From Atopsyche davidsoni (Eukaryota; Arthropoda; Insecta; Trichoptera; Hydrobiosidae), in NCBI GenBank assembly GCA_022113835.1, contig JAILWY010000003.1:11927501-11991500 (forward strand): a stretch of DNA of 64,000 nucleotides, given 5' to 3'. Below the pieces are notes generated by a model. It was not told the DNA's origin and ran no database searches. It saw only the letters and a program-made list of their open reading frames with translations. Position numbers and translations under genes: made by a program. This document shows positions 1 to 10,023 of this stretch, one piece after another. Positions within the stretch are counted from its first letter, which is position 1. Every line of letters begins with the position of its first letter.

Positions 1-1102
1 CTTATATCAGCCCAGGCCATTTCTGGCCTCATTCCACTGGACCTGATGATACAAGAGAGGCAAGCAATATACAATGTCAAGAAACGAGGCATCACCGAAT
101 TTCTTCCTAGTGACAGGAAATATCAAGGAGTAGTTGACATTTTTTCATTGCCTCATCCGAGTCAGAGACATCAAAGTGACCCCCGATATTTTGACCAAGA
201 TATCCCTACGCCAAAAGACAATGAACTCACAATATATACGGACGGTAGCTTACTCGAGGGAAAGGTTGGAGCGGCTTTTGTTCCATATGAAAACGGCCAA
301 GAACTTCCTGATAGAACATTGAAACTTGCCGACTACTGCTCCGTATTTCAGAGTGAGCTCGTTGCTATTAACGAGGCTCTTCGCTGGATATTACTAAAAC
401 CATCTGGTAGGTGGCAGTCAGTGAAAATACTCACTGATTGTCGCTCGGGGGGTAGACAGTATATCCAAACAATCAACCAACCCTCTAATTGTAAACATCC
501 AGAAAAAGCTAAGAGAAATTCAAGCAAGTGATGTTAACATCGAGATAGGCTGGGTGAGAGCTCACGTAGGTCTTGTTGGCAACGAGAGAGCTGACGAAAA
601 GGCTAAAGAAGCCACGAAAAAGAAAATGACTTATGTATTTTCCGACTTTCCTCTGAGTTTCGCAAAAAATCTCCAGAGGAAAATTACAATGGACACATGG
701 AACGAAAGGTACACAAGCTCTCCGCAAGGAAACGTAACAAAGATGTTCTTTGATTCTGTTACGGACGCCGCTGTATACAGGAATACCTGCGGAATTAGCT
801 TTGAATCAACCCAGCTCTTAACGGGTCATGGAGCGATGAGAAGTTATCTCCGCAGGTTCCACTTGACGAGCGACGACACATGCCCTTGTGATGATTTTAC
901 TCCACAAACAGTGATCCACCTTGTGGGTTCATGCCCCATCTTTGCTCTTCAGAGACACCAACTGGAGAGCCAATGCCGACAGGAAGGTCTGTGTCTGGAT
1001 GACCTGAAGTCAGTGGTGAGACACCCACAGTTGATGAAGTCACTGGATGGCTTCTTGAAGCATGTTATCGGAACCATAAAAAAGATAAACCAGGGGGTGT
1101 AG
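1..1102 (+). pseudogene. LINE ORF2 C-terminus with RNase H, frameshifted
   Basis: Reading frame 1 is open from base 1 and encodes the tail of a reverse transcriptase followed by RNase H: TDGS (first Asp), then SELVAI (Glu), then LTDCRS (third Asp). It breaks in a run of six G at 447-452. The fourth RNase H block, RAHVGLVGNERAD, and the C-terminal Cys-Cys-His-Cys segment (CPCDD ... HLVGSCP) lie in frame 2, ending with a stop at 1100-1102. A single indel in the G run explains the break. The motifs are otherwise intact, so decay is modest. Sequencing error in the homopolymer cannot be excluded. Confidence 0.75.
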
Positions 1103-1231
1103 CTTCAGTCACTCCCATTTATAGATCAATTCGATCGACTAGTTTGGAAAGTTTCCCCAATTTGTGACGAAATACCTTGTATATAACAAGCAAGGTACCA
1201 AACATGTATATATAAAAAAATAAATAAAAAA
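1..1231 (+). mobile_element. 3' end of a non-LTR retrotransposon (RNase H-bearing, R1/I-like)
   Basis: The window opens inside an ORF2 and runs through its RNase H and C-terminal Cys/His region to a 3' UTR ending in an A-rich tail of TAAA-type repeats at about 1205-1231. Directly after the tail begins sequence that also starts at about 11189, 24104 and 60281, the intron of the zinc-finger genes. The LINE therefore inserted into the ZF-A intron, or at a unit edge. The 5' part lies outside the window, so truncation and target-site duplication cannot be judged. Clade is inferred only from the presence of RNase H and the C-terminal zinc motif. Confidence 0.75.
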
Positions 1232-1593
1232 AATCAATATTTTTGACACCAAGTACTTGGTGGAGTTATCAAACAGAGTCACTCTTTGTATAAAATTTTA
1301 ATTATGACAAAAAGAATAACATATTTACCAAATTAAGATTCACACATCAAGTAGTAGAAATTGCTAAGAAGATAAGCTGAGAAAAATACCCAAGATTATC
1401 TAGCAACAAACACATTTACATACCATGGAACACGAGTACCAGAGTAGGGCGCCAAAACTCAAACTGTGCAGGTGCCTGTTGACTATTTTTGCCATTATTT
1501 AAAACCACCTACTTGTGGGTCGCGTGTCTTGTTTGACACCTCGAATGCCCAGGGTCGACCTTAACCGGTGCGGTACAAAGATAAGCATATTAC

Positions 1594-2325
1594 CTGCTCA
1601 CGCCCGACAGCTGCTCGGGAAAGCGCCCTTTCATGGTCCAGCAATGCTCTTTCAACATCGAATTCTTCAATTTTGATATCATCCAGCTCAGGTACCGAGG
1701 AGGCAACTCCTTCGTCTTCCAACATAGACATCTCGACATTGAATTCATCTACTTCGACCTCGTCATACAGAGGGGCGCCGGGCAAGGACGCCTCGGCCGG
1801 TGCATCTTCGCGCTTCACGGTGAATATCTCGCTAATGACAGACTCGCCGCTGTCTTCAGGATCAGGGATTTCCTGCTTTACATGAGCATTCACTTTAAGG
1901 CAAATCTCAGAGATATCATTTAGTAAAACATAGCACTGCGACATTCTATTGGGTAAAGAGGCAGCTCTTCTGCTGTGTTCCAGCAAAGCTCTGTCAATGT
2001 CGAATTCATTAACTTCGATCTCGTCATACGGCGGGGCGCCGGGCAAGGACGCCTCGGCCGGCGCATCCTCGCGCTTCACGGAGAATATCTCGCTAATGAC
2101 AGACTCGCCGCCGTCTTCGGGATCAGGGATGTCCTGCTTTACACGAGCGTTCACTTTAAGGCAACTCTCAGAGATATCATTTAGTAATACGTAGCACTGC
2201 ATACACGACATTCTGTTGAGTAAAGCCGACGGCCGCGACCTTTTGTTTGACAATACGCGCAGACGGCGACAGAGCAATGGCGCGCAAGACCATAGACTAG
2301 ACATTTTTCGTTCAACTAACATCAT
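1594..2325 (-). CDS. ZF-A: N-terminal exon of a C2H2 zinc-finger gene (finger exon not in window)
   Basis: The 732-nt exon encodes 244 residues, beginning at ATG 2325 and ending in a phase-0 donor (GAGCAG then GTAATA) at 1594/1593. The same exon joins in phase 0 to a finger exon in ZF-B, -C and -D. Here the expected finger exon is not seen: the retrotransposon of 1-1231 occupies the intron side, so the exon lies beyond the window or is lost. The protein segment has an internal duplication (about residues 42-128 and 129-200), acidic stretches, and five psi-K-x-D/E sites near Lys63, 84, 150, 171 and 218. No ZAD or KRAB domain is evident. Met39 is an alternative start shared by all four copies. 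Function is unknown; a protein-interaction or SUMO-acceptor role is inference. Confidence 0.7.
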
Positions 2326-3251
2326 TGCAATGTGAATAAGTACCTAAATATTTTATTGTGATTTTATAAAACATTTTAATATTTTTTCCGTCGTACTTAA
2401 ATACTTGGATCTTTGTAACGCGGCAAAGTATTGTATAACTCCCGCACCGAGCGGCTACAGATACAAGTGACAATAGGCGTGACGACAGTATCAAAGAATC
2501 AAAGAAATAATTATTTTAAGGGAAAATACATATTAAAAGGATTTAAAAAACTGATTTAGTTTTATTAAAAAATCTAAGATTAATAAGATTTTCAACAAAT
2601 TAAAAGGTTAAAATACTGCAATCGGCCATTTTGACTGAAACACCAATCACAGCGCATGAAGTCATACCCCTGTAAACAACTCTATGGTATTCAAATTGGT
2701 CTATGGTCTTCAATGCAAACACAATGGCACGCCAGTTGACAATGATAGTTGATAGGAGGCGTGACGTCAGAGCGGACGCCTGACACCTGCAAGCGTTTTC
2801 GCGCACATTTGAAAAAATATTATAAAAACGGCTTTAAACTTCGTTAAACTCTAGTTTTTTTACCGAAATAAAGTTTTTTTCGTAAATAGTAAACGTGTAC
2901 CCCCATTATGGAAGAGGATTTGAAAATCTTTCGTCATGCCTATTGTCACGGCTTTAATAATGCTATTTAACACTACCTTTTTTTTTAAATCTCAATTTCT
3001 TAATGCATGAACCGGTTTCGCCAACTTTTCAATGTTGGCGAACCGGTCTCTAATAAAAATTAATATGTTAAAAATCACTCAAGTATTTTATTGAAAATAT
3101 TCACCAAGTACGTATTCTCTGACAAAAATATTAATTACTGAAATATATAATCTCAAAAAAACCCAATAGGCCATTGAAATAGAGTCTATTATTATTATTT
3201 ATAAAATATGTTTAAAAAAATTGAATTTACTTCATGGAGTAGGTATCATAT
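2326..3251. other. Noncoding upstream region of ZF-A, with dispersed hairpin
   Basis: This is AT-rich upstream DNA of the minus-strand ZF-A exon. At 2762 the 8-bp palindrome TGACGTCA, a CREB/ATF-type site, is visible but untested. About 2402-3020 is absent from unit B. No credible coding region was seen: the open stretches are short and lack codon structure. Confidence 0.5.
3011..3047. repeat. Hairpin repeat ACCGGTTTCGCCAAC / GTTGGCGAACCGGT
   Basis: The 15-nt arm is followed by an 8-nt loop and its near-perfect complement. Related copies lie at 12367-12394 (left arm truncated) and 43111-43147, and half-copies (GTTGGCGAAACCGGT) at 3858-3872 and 12896-12910. Each is followed within about 50 bp by AATAAAAATTAA-like sequence, usually then AATCACTCAAGTATTTTATT. 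It may be the terminus of a short nonautonomous element; identity is unknown. Confidence 0.6.
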
Positions 3252-3574
3252 TGTAACGCGCCGGGGTTCACAGTTAAAGATCGTATTTATGTCAACACAA
3301 GTTATATTTATTTATCTACGTACAGAGTATTTATTTCCACATTATATATTTATATTAACATTGTTTTGAGTGCATGTCAGACCGAAGTCCTATTTGACAC
3401 TAATCACAAAATGGCTTCCCCCCTTGCATCTCCAACCTTCGGGAGCTCGCGCGAGGCGCACTCCTCGCTTCTCCAAGACCGCGTATTGGCGCTCCTAATC
3501 GATGGTCGCTCGATCCTTCCAGAGTCCCTTTGTTTATGGTGTTCGTTTTTCAAACTTACTGCTGGACCGTAACA
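3252..3574. mobile_element. Solo LTR (323 bp) with 4-bp target duplication ATAT
   Basis: The element begins TGTAACGCG and ends CCGTAACA, with ATAT on both sides (3248-3251 and 3575-3578). Unit B carries the empty site with one ATAT at about 12598, so insertion boundaries are exact. TG...CA ends and the 4-bp duplication are typical of a Gypsy/Copia solo LTR. The insertion post-dates the duplication, or marks one haplotype. The internal GC-rich stretch around 3420-3480 is not coding. Confidence 0.85.
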
Positions 3575-3578
3575 ATAT

Positions 3579-4686
3579 AATAAATTTTTAATAAAAATAC
3601 ATGTCTTAAAATACTTTAATTTGATTTTATGAAATTACGAATTGGATAATAAAAATATATTTTAGAACTGCTGCTGCACCCCAAACTGCCACTTCAATTA
3701 ATCACTTTTCACAAATATAAAAGCATTTGTTTTGTATATAATCGTTAATATAAATAGCAATTATATAGAATCCTCCATTTGTCAGGTACATTAAACCTTT
3801 CCCTTTAACAATTGTTTACCTAATGGCTTATTCAGTTTGATAATCCCAACGTGAAAGGTTGGCGAAACCGGTCACCTATAAAAATTAACACGTGGAAAAA
3901 TCACTCAAGTATTTTATTTTATTTAAAATATTAATTTTTACTTCATACTACCTCGAATGACATTCTTTGACTTTGACGGCCTCGATATCTCTCTTACTAA
4001 GTTTTTACTAATACTCTTATCAGAAATGATGAAATAAGTAATATCTGTGTTATTGTATGCATATCATAAGACTCTTGAATAGCAACAAAAAATACTGAAT
4101 CCTCGTCATAATACAGGGGAGAGTGGTATTTGCTTTATATCTATTATTTTAAATAGAAATTTGAAATAAAAGCAGTATTTTTATCAAAATACTCCAGCAA
4201 TACATCTAAAATCAATAATTTATTTTATAAAATATATTATTTGATGTATAAGTATTTTATCATACAACACGAGATGGAATTATATAGATGTTTTTTTTTT
4301 ATTATTAACACTCTAGATTATTTGTATCTTATTCACACTTATTTATACTAATATACTAAAAATAAGCCGGCGAGTTTTACTAAGCTATACTGTAAAAATC
4401 TACAAAATTGTTACAACCCTACGCTCCTGAAGCGCTCTCGAGATTAAATGTCTGTGAAAGTAGCACTTAAGGATTTATATTTTACCAGGGTCGAGGACTT
4501 TTCTTCCGCCTCTGTATACATAAAGCATTAAATACCACCCATTATATAACTCGCTCTTATAATAACAAGTCTTATAAGTATGTTACTTGACAAATATAAA
4601 CACACAACGTAGTCAGTGTTTGTATGTCGAGTATCTGTGATAGTCGCTATCAAAGATTGGGCACAAACATTCGGATATATTCATTT
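3579..4686. other. Noncoding upstream region of SDH copy A
   Basis: AT-rich intergenic sequence lies between the solo LTR and the SDH promoter, nearly identical to about 12600-13729 in unit B. It holds a half-copy of the hairpin repeat at 3858-3872 followed by the AATCACTCAAG block. No gene was recognised. Confidence 0.5.
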
Positions 4687-4725
4687 TATAAAAGTTGCAA
4701 AATACGCGAATTAAATTGTCATTAG
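4687..4725 (+). promoter_or_regulatory. Putative core promoter of SDH copy A
   Basis: A TATAAAA box lies at 4687-4693, and an insect initiator-like TCATTAG begins at 4719, about 32 bp downstream. This leaves a leader of about 70 nt before the ATG at 4793. The arrangement is conserved in copy B. It is a sequence-only prediction. Confidence 0.4.
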
Positions 4726-4792
4726 TTTACTATACACAACATTCAATTGAAATAATTTCGTGTCGTAAGATTTTATTTATAAACTGCATACA

Positions 4793-7407
4793 ATGGCGAC
4801 TGATAACTTAACTGCAGTGCTTTATAAAGTGAACGATTTGAGATTGGTGAGTTCAATAAAAATATATAAATATTGTAAAATAAATTTAATATCCATTTTT
4901 ACGAATTGGCGCGCAGATACTAGACAATGTTATTTTGTTAATATTGTGTGCAAGTTGTTAAAAATAATTAGTTATAATTTCGGTTATCGACAAATTTCGT
5001 CGGATATTTAATCATTATTCAAAATTATCTTGATTTGGATACACAAACAATAATATTGTAAGAATTTATTTTTGAGGTTAAACTGTTTATGTCAAATAGT
5101 TTTTTTAGAATGGGATTATTATTTTTTTAAATTTTTTTTGTTCACAGGAACAGAGAGCTATACCCCAAATAAAAGATGATGGTATGTTTTTATATTTGAA
5201 ATATAAAGGTGAGGCATACTTGATTTGCTCTTTTCAATAATCTTTATTTGTTTGTCCTTTTATTTTACAGAGGTGCTCCTCAAAATGGATTCTGTGGGTA
5301 TTTGTGGGTCCGATGTCCATTATTGGACCACAGGACGTTGTGGAAACTTTATAGTTGAAGCCCCAATGGTCATTGGACACGAAGCATCAGGCATTGTTGC
5401 TAAGGTGAATATATAGAAAGTAAATGGATTTTGATCAATTTAAAATTTTTAACTAATAATATTAATTTTAATAGTTGGGTGCAAAGGTGAAGCATTTAAT
5501 GGTTGGTGATCGTGTGGCTATTGAGCCAGGGGTGCCGTGCCGTTTTTGTGACCATTGCAAAAAAGGACAGTACAATTTATGCCCTGAAATGTCCTTCTGT
5601 GCAACTCCTCCTGTACACGGGAACCTCACAAAATTCTATGCCCATGCTGCTGACTTTTGTTACAAGTAATTTTTATATTTATCATTATTTACTTTTTTGC
5701 GACAAGAGCCAGCCTGTCAGATCAAAGATTTGATTATATTTTAACTTTTGTGATGCATTAAAATCACATCAAGCTTGTTGAGGAGCACTTGCTCATCGAT
5801 ATGTGTGGTGTATTCACTATGAAAGAAAACGTCAAATTATCTAACTATCTAATGAATTTATTGAGTATTTTTAATATCAATTAAATACTTTATATACACA
5901 TATTTTTGGATACCTGATACATTAGCAGGGTGCATTATATAATTAAATTTACAAATACCAATCCTTTTAGATACAACAAGTTCTCTACTTGAATAGCTCA
6001 TTCCTATTCACAGACTTCCTGATCACGTGACAATGGAGGAAGGCGCCCTGCTAGAACCACTGTCAGTGGGAGTCCACGGATGTCGCCGGGCTGGAGTAAC
6101 AGCTGGCAGCACAGTATTGATCCTTGGGGCTGGGCCTATTGGACTCGTGACACTGCTCACTGCCAAAGCTATGGGAGCTACGAATGTTCTCATTACAGGT
6201 TGGAATTGTTATATTACTTTCAATTTAATCTAAATAGTACTACTGAGTGTTTGGAGCCTACCTGGACATTTACCATCATATATATTGTACATGTTTTGTT
6301 TATTACCATCATATATGATGTTTACTGTAAAACACTTATTACTGTTGAATATAGGACTTATTTTTTTAGAAGCATATATCTCAGTCTAGACGTTGAATGA
6401 ATTATAAATTAATTATATTGAAATTCTGGCAAACTTCACATGAAAGAAAGTAAAATTAATTATATAAGTGTATGTTTAATTTTGTATTCAGTCAATTTCA
6501 AACCTATGGTATGACTAATGAACTTATAAAGATTTGTTTGTTCGGTTGTAGACCTCATGCAAGCTCGTCTAGATTTGGCCAAAGAATTGGGAGCAACACA
6601 TACTCTGCTTATCAAGAAAGAAGACAAAGAAGAAGATATTATCAAGAAAATCCACAAAACTATGGGAGTTGAACCAGAGAAAACCCTTGACTGTAGCGGA
6701 GTTCAATCTACCATCAGAGCTGCAGTTTTAGTGGGTTTACCATTATGTCTTATAAGAATATAATGAGGGTTAATGACACCCTATCAATGCAATTTTTTTT
6801 TGATATAATGAAGAAAACATAGAATTGACAATTTTAATCATTTTCAGGCAACAGCTGCTGGAGGTGTGGCCGTTATCATAGGAATGGGAGCTTCAGAAGT
6901 TCAAATTCCTCTACAGCATGCACTCGCTAGGGAAATAGATATTAGAGGTGTTTTCAGATATTGCAATGAGTAAGTAACCGTTAAATATATATTTCATATT
7001 CTGACCTCAGCTTAGAGCGTTTTGTAGGTATGCTGAGCATGGCCCATTTTAAAAAATGGTGAAGTGAGAGGGACTACATTAACCCTTTGAAAGCTCACTT
7101 ACAGTAGTAGACACTTTTAGACATTTTGATTTTTTCAATTACGTAAGGCAATACTTGTTCTGACTGAAAAATTTACAATGGCCTATCACTAATCTACATT
7201 TTTTTTATTGCTGATATGTATTTTTCTAATTTTAGCTATCCTTTGGCACTCGGAATGGTTGCGAGTGGGCAGATCAATGTCAAGCCTCTGATTACTCATC
7301 ACTTTACTATGGAGGAGACAGCAAAGGCATTTGAAACTGCAAGGCAGGGGCTGGGCGTCAAAGTGATAATTCATGTTGAGCCAAAGGGAACCAATAATAA
7401 ATATTAA
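4793..7407 (+). CDS. SORD: Sorbitol dehydrogenase (zinc MDR family), copy A
   Basis: The gene oxidises sorbitol to fructose with NAD in the cytosolic polyol pathway, by family assignment. Eight exons join in frame to 356 residues: 4793-4846, 5148-5181, 5271-5404, 5475-5665, 6014-6198, 6552-6730, 6848-6969, 7236-7407, all with GT-AG introns. Catalytic zinc ligands are Cys41 (GICGSD), His66 and Glu67 (GHEASG), with Glu152. The structural zinc set is Cys96/99/102/110, retained as in whitefly ketose reductase. The nucleotide site is GAGPIG at 176-181, and Asp200 after the next strand favours NAD over NADP. Length is normal for the family and no disabling change was seen. An ATTAAA signal lies at 7518-7523. 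Copy B encodes an apparently identical protein. Confidence 0.93.
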
Positions 7408-8573
7408 TATGAATAATTAAATGTTTATTTTTGGAACTATCAGCATCTCTATATGGATATATGAAGCCAAGACAGTTATAAAAATACATTTTATTGTAAT
7501 TATTGTACTGTTCTATCATTAAACTTTTATATGATCTATACAATTTTACATTTATTACTCATAGAATATGCCATGCGTATTTTTTTGAAGTAATAATATA
7601 TATATATATATGAACCAACAAAAAAATATTCGTATAAACCAGAGAGCCATTATATTTTCAGTGTATATCTGATGATTACATGTATGATTACTTGGCTTCT
7701 CTTGTGTTGTCTGTCATCTGAGAAGATGTTTTAGAATAAATCATAAGTTAAAAAAATTACTGAAATTATTCCAACTAATTTTAAATTTATCATAATAAAT
7801 AAGATAATTTTTTCAACTCTTTAAACACTTCACGTGAGTTTTATTTGATTTATCGCATGACTAGTTTCGACCATTCACCTGGTCATCATCAGGTGCAAAA
7901 TTATGAATGTGGATCTTCACCAAACTAATGCCTTGTCCTTGCCGGTCAATTGACCAGTTTTGTAATTTGGTATAGGACACTATCAAACAAAGTAAAGGGA
8001 TATGGGGCTGGGATGAATGATTTTTTACTACTCAATGACAATGTAAATAAATGTTATTTTTAAGTAAACCTTATTATTATTTTTATGACCGGTGAAAGGA
8101 TACTCCTGCATAAGACAGGGATGTTGAGCACAAACTAATCTGAAAACATGTGGTGACTAGAGATAAACAACAAAGTAATCTAACATGTCAAGACATATGG
8201 TTAATGGTAATGGTGACTCATCAAATCAAGGAATTGGGTATCATTCCTTGATTTCTCCACTCTGCTTGTCTCTCTGTACCAGTTGTTAATTTTTATGATG
8301 TGCCTGACCTCTATCAGAACCTTTCATCGAAGCTGAGTTCTTAATCTGTGGGATGTTGTATTGACACTGATTTTCTACATTGATCCAACCAGCAAATATC
8401 AGACTTTTGAATTCAGGCTTAAAGAGTTATATAAAAAGAATAATAAAATAAAATTTATAATATAAAACCATACATGGTAGGTTAAAAATTGTTCAAGCGC
8501 CAATATAATATACTATGTAGTGGTAGGTCATTTTTGCTTTAAAGTGTCGATATATCTTGAAAATATGTGTATA
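7408..8573. other. 3' flank of SDH copy A, noncoding
   Basis: The stretch holds the SDH 3' UTR (ATTAAA at 7518), a short TA run at about 7597-7612 and a dispersed-looking block around 7830-7920 (GTTTCGACCATTCACCTGG and following). It is present in unit B with small indels, for example about 60 bp extra there near 17245-17305. No gene was seen. Confidence 0.45.
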
Positions 8574-8990
8574 TTATTGTAATGTTGAGGATATCTCATG
8601 TCTCACAAAAATTTTGAACACAAGAATTTTTATACTTTTAACTAGCGGATACTCGCCGTGTGCTACTAATGCTAGCGGATAAACAATATATTGAGTTTTT
8701 TCCGTAGGTGTGTAAACACAATTTTTTTTTGGGTTTTCCAACTCTGAAGCAAGCAACATATATTTGACCGTGCGAAAAACAGGAATTTTTTGAAGTTCAA
8801 AACCTACAACAGTTAACGATTGGCCTTGAGCCTTGTTGATAGTTATCATGATATATAGTAAAAAATCGTATTTTCTGTGTTTTTCACAAGATTCCTGTTA
8901 TGTTGCTTGCTCCAGAGTTGGAACATGAACACATGTTTAGACACCTTCCAAAAAAACTCTATATATTGTTTATCCACTAGCGTTAAGATA
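8574..8990 (-). pseudogene. Helitron helicase C-terminal relic, with inverted partial copy
   Basis: The minus strand of 8640-8849 encodes a degraded segment with TINKAQGQS, the late helicase motif of PIF1-like Helitron proteins, followed by recognisable C-terminal sequence ending near YTP and IVYPLAL. Plus-strand sequence at about 8665-8795 recurs inverted at about 8885-8990 (CTAGCGGATAAACAATATA against its complement), forming a broken inverted repeat. There is no full Rep/helicase and no clear Helitron terminus. The relic is also in unit B, so it predates the duplication. Confidence 0.55.
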
Positions 8991-9531
8991 AAAAAGTTAA
9001 TAAATAAACAAATTTCCTTTTTTTCGAACCAATAAATATGTATTTTATTTCTTTATTTAGATCGTTTTATTAGTATCGTAAAACGATCAATAACTGATAA
9101 ATGTCTATCTGTTAAAATTACAAAAATATTAATTTGTTATTTTCCAAAGTTTTTTCTTTATTCACTCTTACATAGATTTTAATAATTACCTTATTAGTGT
9201 TAAATATTAAAAATATTTGTATTCAATATCTATACAAACTTTCTACTTGTTAAGACTATACAATTGATTATCTAAATATTGTGTACACAGTAAAAATGCA
9301 GTGACAATCAATGGTGAATAATTAATGGAACTGGTATTTATTTTGTAATACTCCATTTTTATAATAAAATAAAACCAAATGGTTTTGGAGACTATATTAA
9401 TTTCACTATTAGCGAGAGCTTTTTCACCGAACATGGCATCTTCAAGACTGAGTCTATACAGAAAAAAGGGAGCTAATACATAACAAATTCAACAGAAATA
9501 CATGAGTCATAGATTATACTACATTACAAAT
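8991..9531. other. Noncoding between Helitron relic and ZF-B tail
   Basis: AT-rich sequence, matching the parts of unit B that flank the LTR element there (18840-18906 and 22413-22863). The site CGTAAAACGATC near 9077 is the empty target of the 18907-22412 element. It probably contains the 3' UTR of the ancestral zinc-finger gene. No coding evidence was seen. Confidence 0.45.
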
Positions 9532-9763
9532 TTATGTGGAAAAATGCTTCATTGGGTGCTGTGAAAATTGCCCATTAAAATGATAATGCGGTTTGGTAAA
9601 TGGTTTCTCACCAATATGTATTTTGAGTTTGTGTCGATTTAAACTTGTCTTCCAATTACATGAAAATGAGCATTGATCACAAGCAAATGGCTTCTCGCCG
9701 GTATGTATAAATTTGTGTCGTTTTAAACCTTCCTTCCCATTACATGAATATGAGCATTGATCA
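9532..9763 (-). pseudogene. Severed 3' end of ZF-B: last two zinc fingers and original C-terminus
   Basis: Minus-strand sequence encodes the remainder of finger 11 and all of finger 12 (ending HKLKIH), then the same C-terminal tail ([14 protein letters not shown]) and stop as intact ZF-C. It is separated from the ZF-B reading frame by the solo LTR at 9764-10023. The ZF-B message would terminate inside the LTR, leaving this part untranslated. Confidence 0.8.
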
Positions 9764-10023
9764 TTTCGCCGTTGATGTTATGTTGCTTATTGATGTGGAT
9801 GTAGATCAAAAGGCTGGCGAAATGTTTGCGTATTCCTTTATTAAGATGATGGACAAAATAGATAATACGTGGTTACTAGTCGAGTGTCTGCGTCTCTCTG
9901 TCTGTTTGCGTTATCGCTGAGAGTTGTAGGGTAGTTGTAAAATTAGAAAGTCTCTACCTGCGGCAGAGGCGGAGCTTCACAAGACAATAATGTAGCGGTG
10001 TATTTGCACTGACCGCCGCTACA
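9764..10023 (-). mobile_element. Solo LTR inserted in the ZF-B finger exon
   Basis: The LTR is 260 bp. On the minus strand it starts TGTAGCGG and ends GGCGAAA, flanked by ATCA on both sides (9760-9763 and 10024-10027). It is closely related to 61378-61616 and distantly to the 462-bp LTRs of the CsRn1-like element at 31328-37057; the shared ends and the block GGCTGGCGAAATRTTTGCGTA are seen directly. It interrupts the finger between its first two cysteines. Confidence 0.88.

Noticed and set aside
1568..2194. Plus-strand open frames across the ZF-A first exon (and the same in ZF-B, -C, -D)
   Set aside because: Antisense shadows of a conserved, repeat-rich coding exon. They contain no known domain and their conservation is explained by the minus-strand frame.
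2600..2806. 68-residue minus-strand open frame upstream of ZF-A
   Set aside because: No family resemblance, in a stretch deleted from unit B without consequence for neighbouring genes.
6080..6672. Alternative frames overlapping SDH exons and introns
   Set aside because: They read through verified splice sites and other frames of the SDH exons.
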